Shown piece after piece: positions 42,110 to 56,482 of a stretch of DNA of 64,000 nucleotides (its first letter is position 1; each line of letters begins with the position of its first letter). Made by a program: the position numbers and the translations under genes. The DNA is from Scylla paramamosain (taxonomy: Eukaryota > Arthropoda > Malacostraca > Decapoda > Portunidae), in the NCBI RefSeq assembly GCF_035594125.1, contig NW_026973701.1, positions 348,501-412,500 of the forward strand, in the 5' to 3' direction. The notes under the pieces are model-generated. The model made no database searches. It was not told the DNA's origin and was given only the letters and a program-made list of their open reading frames with translations.

Positions 42110-42143
42110 TGTGTGTGTGTGTGTGTGTGTGTCTGTGTGTGTG
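41821..42143. repeat. poly-A, (CA)n and (GT)n tracts
   Basis: An A-rich tract at about 41825-41858, (CA)n at about 41898-41930 and (GT)n at about 42063-42143 with two CTGT interruptions. Confidence 0.92.
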
Positions 42144-42349
42144 TCCTACTACAGGGAACAAGGATAACAATGGGGAAGTTTTTATAGTTTATTGGTATGT
42201 ATAGAACGTTTGAGATTTATTAGTTTATTCCGCTGATATCGTCCATTGGTAAAAGATTGTTAGTTTAATATTTGCTCGAATCTTTACACACTCCGATGGT
42301 TCAGCTAATTAACTGCCAATGACTTCTGGATCGAGTGCTGTTTGATACG

Positions 42350-42352
<3 letters not shown>

Positions 42353-42412
<60 letters not shown>
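42353..42412. repeat. (TC)n microsatellite
   Basis: This is a pure TC run of about 60 bases. Confidence 0.94.
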
Positions 42413-42416
<4 letters not shown>

Positions 42417-42635
42417 TGGTGTGTTTGATTTTCATTCATATTTATGCAAAAGGAACAAGATGTTTTCTTGAGAGAGGCTTTTTCATTACATTTCCTCTGT
42501 GTGGGAAGATGCTGCGTTCAAACATCTCAGGGAATACTCGGTGGGGGAAAATATAGCGTACTGAAATGATCACAAGACTGCACGATTCTTCTTTATATTT
42601 AATATTTATAAATCTCTAATTGAGATAAACACACG

Positions 42636-42847
42636 ATGTTTTATTTTATTTTTATTTATGCAAGAGGGTAACAAAAATTAGGAAACAAAAAAGGCCGCTA
42701 AGGCGAAAGTCCTCAGTGAAAAAAATAAATAAATAAATAAAAGTAAAAACCAGAGGATAAGTAATTTGAACCTCCCTCTAGAAAGAGTTCAAGTCATAGG
42801 GAGGCGGAAATACACAAACAGACAGGGAGTTCCAAGGCTTACCAGAA
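42636..42847 (-). mobile_element. family J LINE, diverged 3' tail fragment
   Basis: A T-rich start is followed by AGAGGGTAACAAAAATTAGG. Then CTCCCTCTAGAAAGAGTTCA, AGTCATAGGGAGGCGGAAAT and GGGAGTTCCAAGGCTTACC align with the 3' tails at 10.5 and 45.6 kb. It is more diverged than those copies. Confidence 0.7.
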
Positions 42848-43175
42848 TTTTTCAAGCAACGTACACTTTTTCTTTTCTGTCATCATTACAGTCTCGGAAG
42901 GAGTTCAGAAATAATGTTATTACGATGCACAGGCCTTTCAGATTTCATGTATTTCAGTTTTGGAATGTATACCATAATTATATTAGTTCTTGTTCATTTC
43001 CCAAATCACGCATCTTTATAACACAACACTGCGTTATACAGAAGCTGCATAAAGGATGACGAGTCTATGAAGGCAAGCACAGAATGACTCCTCACTTCAG
43101 AGTTTTCATAAAGCAAACGTCTCACTTTCTCATTTGGATTACTGAAAATGGATGACCACTTAAGTTGGTAATATA

Positions 43176-43300
43176 AATGCTGCGTATAGTTTTTTTTTTT
43201 TTTCGTCTAGTTTTCCCTGACAGACTAGGGAAAACTAGAAAAACAAAAAAAAAAAAAAAAATAAATAAATAAATAAATGAAAAAAAATGTTGCGTGTAGT
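43176..43300. mobile_element. hairpin insertion with 15-bp direct repeats
   Basis: AATGCTGCGTATAGT (43176-43190) and AATGTTGCGTGTAGT (43286-43300) match at 13 of 15 positions and flank a 95-base insert. The insert starts with a T tract. It contains a perfect 12-bp stem, CTAGTTTTCCCT (43207-43218) with AGGGAAAACTAG (43227-43238), around an 8-base loop, and ends in an A tract and AAAT repeats. It may be a retroposed palindrome or a tiny MITE. It matches no element known to me. Confidence 0.6.
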
Positions 43301-43314
43301 AAAATTAGATTATT

Positions 43315-43321
<7 letters not shown>

Positions 43322-43405
<84 letters not shown>
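43322..43405. repeat. (TC)n microsatellite
   Basis: A C run is followed by about 80 bases of TC. A second (TC)n lies at about 43771-43816. Confidence 0.94.
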
Positions 43406-43408
<3 letters not shown>

Positions 43409-43409
43409 T

Positions 43410-43766
43410 CTATCCAAGATTCACCAAATACCTCCTACCTTCCAGTTCCAGACACACTCCCGCCCTAAACTCAGGCGGAAAAGTGTGCCATAGATTAAGA
43501 GGGAAGCAAGATATGGGACGTAAGGGGGAGCGATATGTATTGCCGGATTATATCATAGAGTGGAGGACCAACCATTGTGTGTCTTCATCCGAGGCTACCA
43601 CAGCTCACTACTCATTTATGTTTTTTCGCTGCCTCTCCCTCCCTTTCTCTCTAATCCCGTCTCTTTCTCTTTCTCTTCTCCTTCATTCTCACCTCTTTCC
43701 TTCTTTCTCTTTCTCCTTCATCCTTACTCTTTCTCTCCATCATTCTTCACTTTCTCCTCCATCCTC

Positions 43767-43827
<61 letters not shown>

Positions 43828-45435
43828 ATTCCGTTTTCCTTTCTTACTTCATGTTCAGAGCGATGAGCCTGGATGCAAAGACTGCACAGGAAATACTTGA
43901 GGTAGAAGTTTGAGAGTGGGCAGCCTTGCAGAGAAGACTTGCGAGGATCAGCCACAGACAAGGCACCGGAAAGCTTCAGAAGAGGGAATGCTGCCACTGT
44001 ATTCCCTTCATTGTCCTCTGGTTACTTTGTCTCAAGACGTCCTGTATTTGATCTCCTTGTCTCCCGCAGAACACCAGATACTCTTTTCTCAAACGTCTGC
44101 GCGCGCGTCAGATCTCGACTAATTTTAATACTTTTAACGAGAGTTATTAGGGTTTTCAATGGCGTCCTCATGTTTCCAGTGATAGTTTAACAAGGTTTCT
44201 GCATCATCAATATAGAGACTGCGCATAAGAATCTGAATAATTATCTTGGACTTGAGAGAACGTCACAATGGCAACACAACAGGCAATGACGTCATCAGTG
44301 ACCTGCTGCCGGGGCGTGCTGGGTACCTGTCGATGGGTTTTGGTGCATAGTTTAGTCTTACGCTTCTCGATGCACATCAACATAATCAACATCTATATAA
44401 CGTCCACACGGATGGTGATGAGGATAATTAAACACATCGGCTCATATTTGTGACCTCGGTGTGTTCAATAATTCACGCAATTTTAATAGACATTTATATA
44501 AACAAGTACATCATTTTTGCTGAGCGATCGGCTCTCGTGGAACAAAGCTCACTATACCTGCGATTTTCCGTTCACTTCTGAAATTATAAGATAATATTCT
44601 GAAGTGCCTCGGTGTCTTTTCTCACAGACTTGTAATGAGCAGTGGTGGATTTTTTTTTTTTTTCCTAATTTTAGTGAAAGCTTAATAAGAATTCTGCATC
44701 ATCAATATGATAAAACATTAGAAATCGGGAAATCATGTCTATGGCATTTACAATAGTCCTTATAGAACACAACGCATACAAATACAAGAATTCGTGACAT
44801 CAGACTTACAATTTTCAATTTTTTCATTTTTCTTTATTTTATATATACACACATCATTATTATCTTGTTTTTTTTTTATTTTACTTTTAGTCTTAAGTCG
44901 AATTTTTCTTTCCCCTTTATGAAGTTTTTATTTATTTTTATTAATGTAGACCGTGATATTTGTTATTAGTATGGGTAAGCAGTGAGTGTAACACTCCTCT
45001 ACTTGTACTCACGACTGACAACAACACGTCAAAAGAGTTCACACTCACTGGATCGCGGCTTGTAAATATGTAGGAGAATGATTGACCTTATAATGAAGTG
45101 ACTCAGTGTCCCAATCAGTGGTGCAGCAACATCTAACGTCACTCACGTCATTCCCACCACGGATGCTATAAATTACTTCCACGCTGATTAACTCTCAGGC
45201 TGCTGTGGCTTTTCCTCAACCTTAATACAGTTTTGTAGCGCAGGCTTCAAGTGTAATTACTGAACATGAGTAAAAAAAAAAGTGGGCCCAAGGAGTTTAA
45301 ACTTTTCAGCGCTTATAGTTTCAGTTTTTAGACCAATAAAATAACATGAGATTACTGGAATAAAGAAATTAGCTAATTAAAGTGGTCTTTTTTTCGATTT
45401 TTCTATTCCTGATACTTCATGATTACGGCATTGAG
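43410..45435. other. no gene; diverged dispersed repeats
   Basis: Related segments occur at about 44120-44250 and 44640-44730 (shared TTTCTGCATCATCAATAT-like core) and again at about 51470-51620. A T/C-rich stretch spans 43620-43860. No gene is supported. Confidence 0.45.
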
Positions 45436-45454
45436 CGTTTGTCTCTCTCTCTCT

Positions 45455-45456
<2 letters not shown>

Positions 45457-45501
<45 letters not shown>

Positions 45502-46316
45502 AGGAAGAACACTGGCCAAGGGCAACAAAAATCTAATAAAAAAAAATGCCCACTGAAATGCCAGTCCCATAAAAGGGTCAAAGCAGTGGTCAAAAATTGG
45601 TGGATAAGTGTCTTGAAACCTCCCTCTTGAAGGAATTCAAGTCATAGGAAGGTGGAAATACAGAAGCAGGCAGGGAGTTCCAGAGTTTACCAGAGAAAGG
45701 GATGAATGATTGAGAATACTGGTTAACTCTTGCGTTAGAGAGGTGGACAGAATAGGGGTGAGAGAAAGAAGAAAGTCTTGTGCAGCGAGGCCGCGGAAGG
45801 AGGGGAGGCATGCAGTTAGCAAGATCAGAAGAGCAGTTAGCATGAAAATAGCGGTAAAAGACAGCTAGATATGCAACATTGCGGCGGTGAGAGAGAGGCT
45901 GAAGACAGTCAGTTAGAGGAGAGGAGTTGATGAGACGAAAAGCTTTTGATTCCACCCTGTCTAGAAGAGCAGTATGAGTGGAACCCTCCCAGACATGTGA
46001 AGCATACTCCATACATGGACGGATAAGGCCCTTGTACAGAGTTAGCAGCTGAGGGGGTGAGAAAAACTGGCGGAGACGTCTCAGAACACCTAACTTCATA
46101 GAAGCTGTCTTAGCTAGAGATGAGATGTGAAGTTTCCAGTTCAGATTATAAGTAAAGGACAGACCGAGGATGTTCAGTGTAGAAGAGGGGGACAGTTGAG
46201 TGTCATTGAAGAAGAGGGGATAGTTGTCTGGAAGGTTGTGTCGAGTTGATAGATGGAGGAATTGAGTTTTTGAGGCATTGAACAATACCAAGTTTGCTCT
46301 GCCCCAATCAGAAATT
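45457..46316 (-). mobile_element. family J LINE, RT C-terminal copy with long poly(A)
   Basis: A 39-base T run (45459-45497) is the reversed poly(A). The frame 46393-45590 covers the end of the RT and its C-terminal domain: ISDWGRANLVLFNASKTQF, then [33 protein letters not shown] and [17 protein letters not shown]. It is open to a normal stop, without internal breaks. Homology to other copies begins at the ISDWGRAN segment (about 46316), so the first ~26 codons of the frame are flanking DNA. The long tail and intact frame suggest a fairly recent 5'-truncated insertion. Confidence 0.88.
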
Positions 46317-46734
46317 TGGCTACCTCTGTTAGGTAGCCTTTCTTTTACCCATTTTGTTTGGCCTTGGTCGTTGTCTCTAATAAAAACACTCATTACCTAT
46401 TGGTCAGAATGGTCAACAGAAATACGTGGAACAACGTAAGACCAGACTCACTTCGCACTGCCCCTTAAGTTATTGGAATACCTATGCAGGAATACACAGG
46501 CGAGTGATTTTCATAAACTTTAGTGAAGATGACTGGCTTTCTGCTCCTTTGCGGCGGCGATTAGGTAATGGAAGGACGGCGAGCCCCGGCCAGCCAGCGT
46601 CTCTTCACTGCCAGCCACCACCATAAGCCATAAGTCATGGGCTGTTCCCGAGGACTTGTTTGGCTAGCGGTGGAGGCTGCACGGCCATCTCTGCGTGTGT
46701 GTTGTTGTTGTTTATGATATAGTGGTGGTGGCAG

Positions 46735-46818
<84 letters not shown>

Positions 46819-46837
46819 CTGCTGTTGTTGGTGGCAG

Positions 46838-46918
<81 letters not shown>

Positions 46919-46950
46919 TAGTAGCTGCTGTTGTTGTTGTTGTTGTTGTT
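46735..46950. repeat. duplicated (AGT)n block
   Basis: GGTGGCAGGAGT plus (AGT)n plus AGCTGCTGTTGTTG occurs twice (46728-46830 and 46831-46935). It continues into a GTT run. Confidence 0.92.
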
Positions 46951-47348
46951 ACTAAAGGAATTGTTGTTGTTGGTATTTCCTTTTTTGTTACATTTGAATG
47001 TCAAAACGGACGCGACACACATTATAAAGGGTGACAAAAGAAATGCATGACACAGCTTGCAACATGATGATTTAATGCATTTTCAGCAAACCTTCAATGT
47101 CACCCTGCAGGACACCCACACTCATAACTATCACAAATACTAATACAAATGACAAATATATGTAGAAAAAAGACAAATACTGCACATAAAAAAAATAAAT
47201 AAATAAAAAATAAAAAAAATGCAGAAACGGTTGGCCATGCAAACACAGTGCGGAATAAAGTGATAAAGCAAAACGTAGAGAAACATTGCTTGAAAAATTG
47301 CCATTGTCACCGATAACCAAGACCGATGTGTGCTGATGATACTGGCCT

Positions 47349-47630
<282 letters not shown>

Positions 47631-48007
47631 AGATAAAGACAAACAAGAAGACAGAGAGAAACAAACAGACACAGACAAGCAACCAAACAGACAGATACAG
47701 ACAGACAGACAGATAAACAGAGACACAGAGAAAAAAGACAAAGAGGAGAGGTATGGAAGGTCACGTGAACGCAGACAGAATAAACCAATCTGCAGTATAT
47801 TTCTTTTGCAATGTATGGAGGCCTCACATACTTCTGCTTTTGTCTCCCCGCCGACTGGCTTTTGTGCGCATCATTTTTGTGTGTTGTGAAGCTTGTTTGT
47901 GCCGCGGCCACCTTTGCGGTTTAATGGCCTTGGCGTGCTGTATGTGAACGCCAACTAAGGGAAGAGGTTAACGAGTGCTTATTTTTATACCGAGGTAACG
48001 GGGTGCC

Positions 48008-48009
<2 letters not shown>

Positions 48010-48081
<72 letters not shown>
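48010..48081. repeat. (TC)n microsatellite
   Basis: This is a pure TC run of about 72 bases. Confidence 0.94.
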
Positions 48082-48085
<4 letters not shown>

Positions 48086-48259
48086 TTACCTACCTTAGAG
48101 CTATATACCCGCCTACCTATATAAACACCATCCTACCTACATACCTATCTATCTCCGTTAATGTGTTTTGTGATTGTCTTGCATCTAATCTGGAATGCAA
48201 AGCACGTGCGTACAAATTCCAGACAATACAGGAAATTAGTGCTCGCATTCTTCGACACA

Positions 48260-48360
48260 ACAATGGTTGATCGGGTTCCCACGACATTTTCTCATATTAA
48301 TGATACAGACTCCTTGTTCAAGTAATATCATAAAAACACAAATAAAAGCTCCTGTCACTT
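48260..48360. repeat. unclassified dispersed repeat, member 1
   Basis: TTGATCGGGTTCCCACGAC followed by TTTTCTCATATTAATGATAC resembles 52540-52585 (GCGATCGGGTTCTTATGATG). A related segment lies near 50490-50580. Confidence 0.5.
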
Positions 48361-48887
48361 CCACTAAGGCTTGATGAATGTAGTCGAGATACAGAGAAGC
48401 AATCTCTCAGAATACGGGCCATACTTTGCACACGGCCCGATCTACACGAGGCCAAAACGTGTGCACTGCATCACTTGGCTCACGTGCGCCACTAAATCTT
48501 GTCTGAAATCCCCACAGCAAACCATCGTCAGGTAAGAAGGTCCTTTACAATGCCGGACTGTGAATCACCCTTAGGTTTCATTTAAATGTCATCGTGTCCA
48601 ATTAAAAACAATGCTAATAGGCTTAATGAGTTAAAGGAGAGGAGACGCGGGGACACTGATGGAGTTAAAGTCACGCATGGATACTGCTTCAGAGAATGTA
48701 AACTTCAACAATCATAAAAGACCGGCTTTCATAAGCACTGCTGTTACCATTTAAATTATATGTATTTATTCTCCACTACTTCACAACTGGAGATTTCTCT
48801 CTTTCCCATAAGAGTCAAATTGTCAAAAAGATTAATAAAATATTTAATAATCAGGCTATTGTTGATAAATCTATACGGAGATAAGAA

Positions 48888-49110
<223 letters not shown>

Positions 49111-49316
49111 GGATGGTAGGTGAATACAGGAATGCATGTTTTACACAGGGACTGTCACGTGTAGACCCTCTGGCTTCGTGCAGCTTTCCTCATATTTTTA
49201 TGTTGTAATATTCTAATGTCAACCTTTTTGTATTTCAGTCAGTATGCAACCAACAATTCCCACTACCAGTTGGTGAATAAGAGCTAACTTTTTTTACGTG
49301 GCAAGACTTTTTCAGG

Positions 49317-49427
<111 letters not shown>

Positions 49428-49888
49428 CCTTTCAGTGCGATAAGTAATAGGTCTCAGCACTACAAACAATTCATGAAATGAAAAAAAAAAAAAAAAAACC
49501 CTGCAAGAAAGAAGGCGATAAAGAGGAGTGGATTTTTCAGTTTGTAGTCCATATAATGGAGGTGACTGTGGAACAAGAAGTGCCTCAGAGCGGCTTGTGA
49601 CTGAGGAAGGATGAGCCAAACAGTAGTGAAAGGGTTAATGGTTAGGCCTGTACACAAGAAAACTTCTCATATTTTCCCAGTCCTGCCAACCTCCCCAGAG
49701 TGGCAGGAGGCTGCTGCGTGGTGCAAACCGAGGGCTGCCAATCCTCCCTTCCCCAGTGCTGGGCAAACATGACTCTGACGACCTCCCTCGCCTCCACCTC
49801 TCACCTCGTAAACAGTAAACACAGTGCAGAGGGCAGCGCCACCTGTGTATTCCTGCCTTTATTCTATTCCAGGTGGCAGCTGCGCTTC

Positions 49889-50170
<282 letters not shown>

Positions 50171-52050
50171 GGAGCGAGCGAGCGTGAACGCCACACTGCC
50201 ATTTGTGTGCCTTGTTTGGAGTAATGCAATCACACGGGGTTACGAACAAACGTAATGAAAATGAAGACTCCACCCGAGGCCCTCAGATCCCTAAAGACAC
50301 AAGCACCGCACACGAGGGTACTGGGCTTATGGGTGCCCGTGGATCATCACAGACAAGATCCTCAGGCTTAGTAATCAGGATACAACTACCACCCGCACTC
50401 TCAAACGCTTTGTTCTCTCATCAGAGCCAGATCCTAAAAGCCCACAGAGAGGATCAGTCGATTACCGCGGACCATTTTCTAAATCATAATTCACATTACT
50501 AGAATGATGAAAATATCCTTTGTAACTTCAATAACTTCCACTACAACCTGTTACAATAAGTCGAGAGAAGACGCTGAAATGTTTGAGAATGCGAGCTTAG
50601 AAATAATGTGTTGAAGCTTAAGAAAGCTGGATAAAAACAAAACAAGACTGGTTCCCAAACTGAATGAAAGATGACAGGACAATATTCAGTATCACTTTGT
50701 TGGTGCTGAGGATGTAAGAAGCGCTGAACAAAGAAAAGACAAGTTCATGGACAGGGATAACAGGTGGATAGAGGCATGTATGTTTTCTACAAGATCTGTC
50801 ATGTGTCTGCCTCCTGGCTTCTTGTATCTTGCCTTGTGTTATCATGTTCTAGACGTGCCGAAATAAAAAATATCTAATTAGCAACCATATCAGGCAATGC
50901 TCTTTTCTTTATTTTATCATTTATTTTGGATACTTTTTTCCTCAGTGATATATGTGATATTTTAGTGTGTTCAATATTATTACCGTAATTGTCATTGCCT
51001 TCTGTAAAATGTTTGTATTACGTTGCCTCGTCACGGTTGGTCAGTGTTACATTATAGTGTAGCCAATGAATATTATTATCTTTGTTAACATGTACATGCC
51101 TCTATAGCAGTTTGCCTCTACAACAGGAAGGCTTATATGGAATCGTACGTTCTTTTACATAACATCTTCAGATCCTTTGTTATAAAACTCTGAAACCGCA
51201 CTGAAAGGCGTTGCGCTTATAGAGTATTATGTTCTTTGCAATAATGTTACCCTGATGCGTGGGTTTAGTGATCTTCACTTAAAAAAAAAAAAAACTCTAT
51301 CACAAACGAGGAAATATAATAGACGAAGAGTGTGCAGCATCTTTCAGCTAATGTCCATGTGCATCAAACGTTCTGCCTCTGCCATGAAAACAACAGCAAA
51401 GACACAGCTTCTAAAATTAAAGTATTCAGAATTTTGATATTCATAAACCTTATTCTCAAAAGTTTCTCTTGACTACTTTTAACAGCCTCTAGTGGATGTT
51501 CTTAGGGAGTTTTAATGGTCTCTAGAGATAGTTTGACAAGTATTATGCATCTTTAGTGGAAAATAAGATATCCACTTCTATAGTTTTAAAAATAACCATG
51601 ACGAGATAAGAAAGTCTTTCAAAATACGTGTTCTCATTACCTATGAGGTAACAGCATCCCAGCACTTCTTATCCTCATTAGCTGCGAAGTAACAAAGCTA
51701 AACATCTCAATCACGTTCTTTGCCCAATCCTGCGAGGCTCGCTAATGTTGCCATTATGAATCATTGTGAAACCCGCCGCCTCGATTGCTGCTCAAGGCGT
51801 GTGGTGTGGGAACAATAAAAATTATATCTGATTTTTTTGGATCTTTTAAACAACATTTTTTCCTCCAAGCCAACCACACTGAGTTTTTTGTTTTTTCTTT
51901 CATCGAAATTTCATAACGCGGCCTGAATCCCCGAGTCACGGGCGTGGAGGGTTGTCTGATGCGCGGGACTCCCAAGCCAGCGAGACAGAGATTAATGACG
52001 CGTCTTGATGGCCGTGGTGGTGCATGTACAGACCGGATGGTGATGCCTGG
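50171..52050. other. no gene; dispersed repeat remnants
   Basis: Segments at about 50490-50580 and 51470-51620 belong to the diverged dispersed repeats also seen at 48.3/52.5 kb and 44.1/44.7 kb. No credible coding region was found. Confidence 0.4.
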
Positions 52051-52051
52051 C

Positions 52052-52308
<257 letters not shown>

Positions 52309-52412
52309 ATAGGCCTACTCTTTTACAGATTTTCTTGGGTCATTTTTTTTTCTTTATTTATATATCATTATTCCAGTATCATGGACACACACAACTTGGA
52401 GGCGTCTTCCTC

Positions 52413-52418
<6 letters not shown>

Positions 52419-52490
<72 letters not shown>
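52419..52490. repeat. (TC)n microsatellite
   Basis: This is a pure TC run of about 72 bases. Confidence 0.94.
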
Positions 52491-52493
<3 letters not shown>

Positions 52494-52867
52494 CACGAAT
52501 CCTGGGTCTCTGCTTGGAACTATTATCAAAGGCTACGTAGATAAGCGATCGGGTTCTTATGATGTTTTCCAATAAATGATGCAGATTCATACAAACACTA
52601 CTGAAAATCTCAATAACCTTCACTATAGCCAGCGAAAAAGTACTGAAGTGTAGCGCAAAGACGTTTAAGAACACGAAGACTGCTACAATGTTCGATGTGT
52701 ATATGGTGGTGATGGTGGTGTCCGTGCTGCTCGTGCTGACGTTCAAATCCCTGTGAGAGTAGGAGGTCAACATCTTTTATAGGTTATGAACTATGCATGA
52801 GACTGAAGTCCGTAAATTATTAAGGAACTCGGACGTAAAAACCGATAAAAACCATAAGTGTCTAAAA

Positions 52868-52872
52868 GGTTG

Positions 52873-52945
<73 letters not shown>
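52868..52945. repeat. (ATT)n microsatellite
   Basis: This is a TTA/ATT run of about 78 bases with one TCA interruption, just before the family J element. Confidence 0.93.
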
Positions 52946-53133
52946 CTAGAAATTAAGAGGTTACTGATCGAGTTAACAAGACAACCCAACAATAGTCAAC
53001 AACCATTGACACCACCCTCAACTTTTTCTTCATTACCTTCTGCAACATTCGCGGTCTAAGATCTAATTTTCAATCTGTAGAACACCACCTCTCCTCTTCT
53101 GAACCTCATCTTCTTCTCCTCACTGAAACTCAG

Positions 53134-54597
53134 GTGTCTGAGGCAACTGACAGTAGCCCCTTTTCTGTTCCTTCCTACTTTCTCTATCCTCATTTTCGAT
53201 CCAAAGCTGGATGCTGCGTTTATGTGCGCAATGACTTAACCTGCTCTCGTGCCCACGCTCTTGAATCTTCCGAATTTTCCACCATCTGGCTACGACTACA
53301 GAGTCATTCTCAAACTAAATTTATCTGTGCTGTATACCTCTCACCTAACTCCTCTGACTATAAGAAATTCTTTGACTACCTAACTTCCAAAGTGGAGCAC
53401 ATTCTGACCCTCTTCACTTTTGCAGAGATCTCCATTCTTGGAGACTTCAATGTTCACCACCAGCTTTGGCTTTCCTCTCCCTTCACTGACCATCCTGGTG
53501 AACTAGCCTTCAACTTTGCTATCCTCCACGACCTAGAGCAATTGGTGCAACACCCTACTCGTATTCCTGACCGTCTTGGAGATACACCCAACATTCTTGA
53601 CCTTTTCCTGACCTCTAATCCTTCTGCTTATGCTGTCACCCTTTCTTCTCTGTTGGGCTCCTCCGATCACAATCTCATATCTTTATTTTGTTCTATCGCT
53701 CCAATCCCTCCTCAGGATCCCCCTAAACGAAGGTGCCTCTGGCGTTTTGCCTCTGCTAGTTGGGGGGACCTGAGGAGGTATTTTGCTGATTTTCCTTGGA
53801 ATGACTACTGCTTCCGTGTCAGAGACCCGTCTTTGTGTGCTGAGCGCATAACAGAGGTGATAGTGTCTGGCATGGAGGCGTACATTCCTCACTCTTTTTC
53901 TCGAACTAAACCTTCCAAACCTTTGTTTAACAAAGCTTGTTCTCGTGCTATACATGATAGAGAGGTGGCCCACAAAAGGTACTTAAGCCTTCCATCACCA
54001 GAATCTCATGCACTTTATATTTCTGCCCGGAACCATGCCAAGTCTGTTCACCAACTAGCCAAAAACACCTTCATTAACAGAAAGTGTCAAAACCTTTCAA
54101 GATCTAACTCCCCTCGTGACTTCTGGCATCTAGCCAAAAATATCTCCAATAATTTTGCTTCTTCTTCTTTTCTTCCTTTATTTCAAGCAGATGGCACCAC
54201 TGCTATCACATCTATTTCTAAAGCTGAACTCTTCGCTCAAACCTTTGCTAATAACTCTACTTTGGACGATTCAGGGCTTGTTCCTCTCTCTCCTCCACCC
54301 TCTGACAACTTCAGGCTACCTGTTAAATTACTTCGCAATGATGTTTTCCATGCCCTCGCTGGCCTAAACCCTCGGAAGGCTTATGGACCTGATGGGGTCC
54401 CTATTGTTCTTCGAAACTGTGTTTCCGTGCTTGCACCTTGCTTAGTCAAACTCTTTCAGCTCTGTCTGTCAACATCTACCTTTCCTTCTTGCTGGAAGTT
54501 TGCCTACATTCAACCTGTTCCTAAAAAGGGTGACAGTTCCAATCCCTCAAACTACCGTCCTATTGCTTTAATTTCCTGCCTATCTAAAGATTTTTAA
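53134..54597 (+). pseudogene. family J endonuclease and RT N-terminus
   Basis: The 487-residue frame, probably open a little upstream without ATG, carries an APE endonuclease: [37 protein letters not shown] and the terminal SSDHNLIS. All of these look intact. A linker follows ([20 protein letters not shown]), then the first RT motifs, including [12 protein letters not shown] and [10 protein letters not shown]. It ends at a TAA in the Asp-Phe-stop context where related elements continue, consistent with a single-base nonsense change. Confidence 0.88.
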
Positions 54598-55550
54598 TCT
54601 ATCCTCAACAGGAAGATTCTTAAACATCTATCACTTCACAACCTTCTATCTGATCGCCAGTATGGGTTCCGTCAAGGCCGCTCTACTGGTGATCTTCTGG
54701 CTTTCCTTACTGAGTCTTGGTCATCCTCTTTTAGAGATTTTGGTGAAACTTTTGATGTTGCCTTGCACATATCAAAAGCTTTTGATAGAGTCTGGCACAA
54801 AGCTTTCATTTCCAAACTACCCTCCTACGGCTTCTCTCCTTCTCTCTGTAACTTCATCTCAAGTTTCCTTTCTGACCGTTCTATTGCTGCTGTGGTAGAC
54901 GGTCACTGTTCTTTTCCTAGATCTATTAACAGTGGTGTTCCTCAGGTTTATGTCCTGTCACCCACTCTCTTTTTATCATTCATGAATGACCTTCTAAACC
55001 AAACTTCTTATCCTATCTACTCCTACGCTGATGATACCACCCTGCACTCTTCCACGTCTTTTCATAGAAGTCCAACCCTTCAGGAAGAAAACATTTCACG
55101 CAGGGAAGCCACAGAACGCCTGACTTCTGATCTTTCTAAAATTTCTGATTGGGGCAGAGCAAACTTGGTTTGCTCTGCCCCAATGCCTCAAAAACTCAAT
55201 TCCTCCATCTATCAATTCGACACGACCTTCTAGACAACTATCCTCTCTTCTTCAATGACACTCAACTGTCCCCCTCTTCTACACTGAACATCCTCGGTCT
55301 GTCCTTTACTTATAATCTGAAATGGAAACTTCACATCTCATCTCTAGCTAAAACAGCTTCTATGAAGTTAAGTGTTCTGAGACGTCTCTGCCACTTTTTC
55401 TCACCCCCCCCAGCTGCTAACTCTGTACAAGGGCCTTATCCGTCCATGTATGGAGTACGCTTCACAAGTCTAAAGGGTTTCCACTCATACTGCTCTTCTA
55501 GACAGGAATGGAATGAAAAGCTTTTCGTCTCATCAACTCCTCTCCTCTAA
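54598..55550 (+). pseudogene. family J RT catalytic part, broken
   Basis: Just after the stop the same frame continues with DRQYGFRQGRSTGDLL, then FDVALHISKAFDRVWHKA, GVPQ-like SINSGVPQV and the catalytic YADD at 55024-55035. The frame shifts near 55150-55200, where another frame resumes with SKTQFLHLS and [20 protein letters not shown]. Further damage follows in a C run at 55406-55414. The C-terminal [11 protein letters not shown] region survives only as scattered pieces to about 55850. Confidence 0.87.
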
Positions 55551-56397
55551 CTGACTGTCTTCAACCTCTCTCTCATCGCCGCAATGTTGCATCTCTAGCT
55601 GTCTTCTACCGCTATTGTCATGCTAACTGCTCTTCTGATCTTGCTAACTGCATGCCTCCCTTCCTCCCTCGGCCTCGCTGCACAAGACTTTCTTCTTTCT
55701 CTCACCCTTTTTCTGTCCACCTCTCTAATGCAAGAGTTAACTAGTATTCTCAATCATTCATCCCTTTCTCTGGTAAACTTTGAAACACCCTACCTGCTTC
55801 TGTACTTCCACCTTCCTATGACATGAATTCTTTCAAGAGGGAGGTTTAAGACACTCATCCTTCAATTTTTGACTACCGCTTTGGACCCTTTTCTGGGACT
55901 GGCATCTCAGTGGGCATTTTTTTTTTATTGGATTTTTGTTGCCCTTGGCCAATATCCCTCCTACATAAAAAAAAAAAAAAGATTAATCAGTGTTGGTAGC
56001 AGAGAGTGTTGGGAAGATGCTGTGTTTGACGGCATCCTAATCATAGCAAAACTGTCTTTAAAGTCATAGTGATTAATGATATTGTCTAGTAGTGAATATG
56101 TTAATGATCAATTTAGCAAGGCAGCTTAACAACAGTCAAAACTGAAGATAGATTCGACTGTTGGGAGCAAAAGACAGTTGGAATGACTTTACGTTTGATG
56201 AAATCGTAATCAGCAATGGTTAACAATATTGGCATTGCCTTTTCCTCGGGGTCCCATCCGGCAGCAAAGAGTGTCGGGGAGCTACAGCTGAAGTATCGAT
56301 ACATCTCTAATTAGTGTGATGAGCGGCGCATTGTTTTATAATACAGGATACGAATCTGTATTCATGGATTCCTTCATCGATGGTTTGCATATTTATT

Positions 56398-56400
<3 letters not shown>

Positions 56401-56482
<82 letters not shown>

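Larger units (their letters stand above)
53022..55980 (+). mobile_element. family J Jockey-like LINE, best copy
   Basis: The element spans endonuclease, RT and a 3' UTR ending in CTACAT plus poly(A) at about 55968-55980. No ORF1 is present, so it is 5'-truncated or incomplete. It has a nonsense codon at 54596, a frame change between about 55150 and 55200 and further breaks after 55400. The RT type and the poly(A) tail fit the Jockey superfamily. Six shorter copies occur elsewhere in the window (3.8, 10.4, 21.3, 31.8, 42.6 and 45.5 kb), which makes this the reference copy for the family. Confidence 0.9.
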
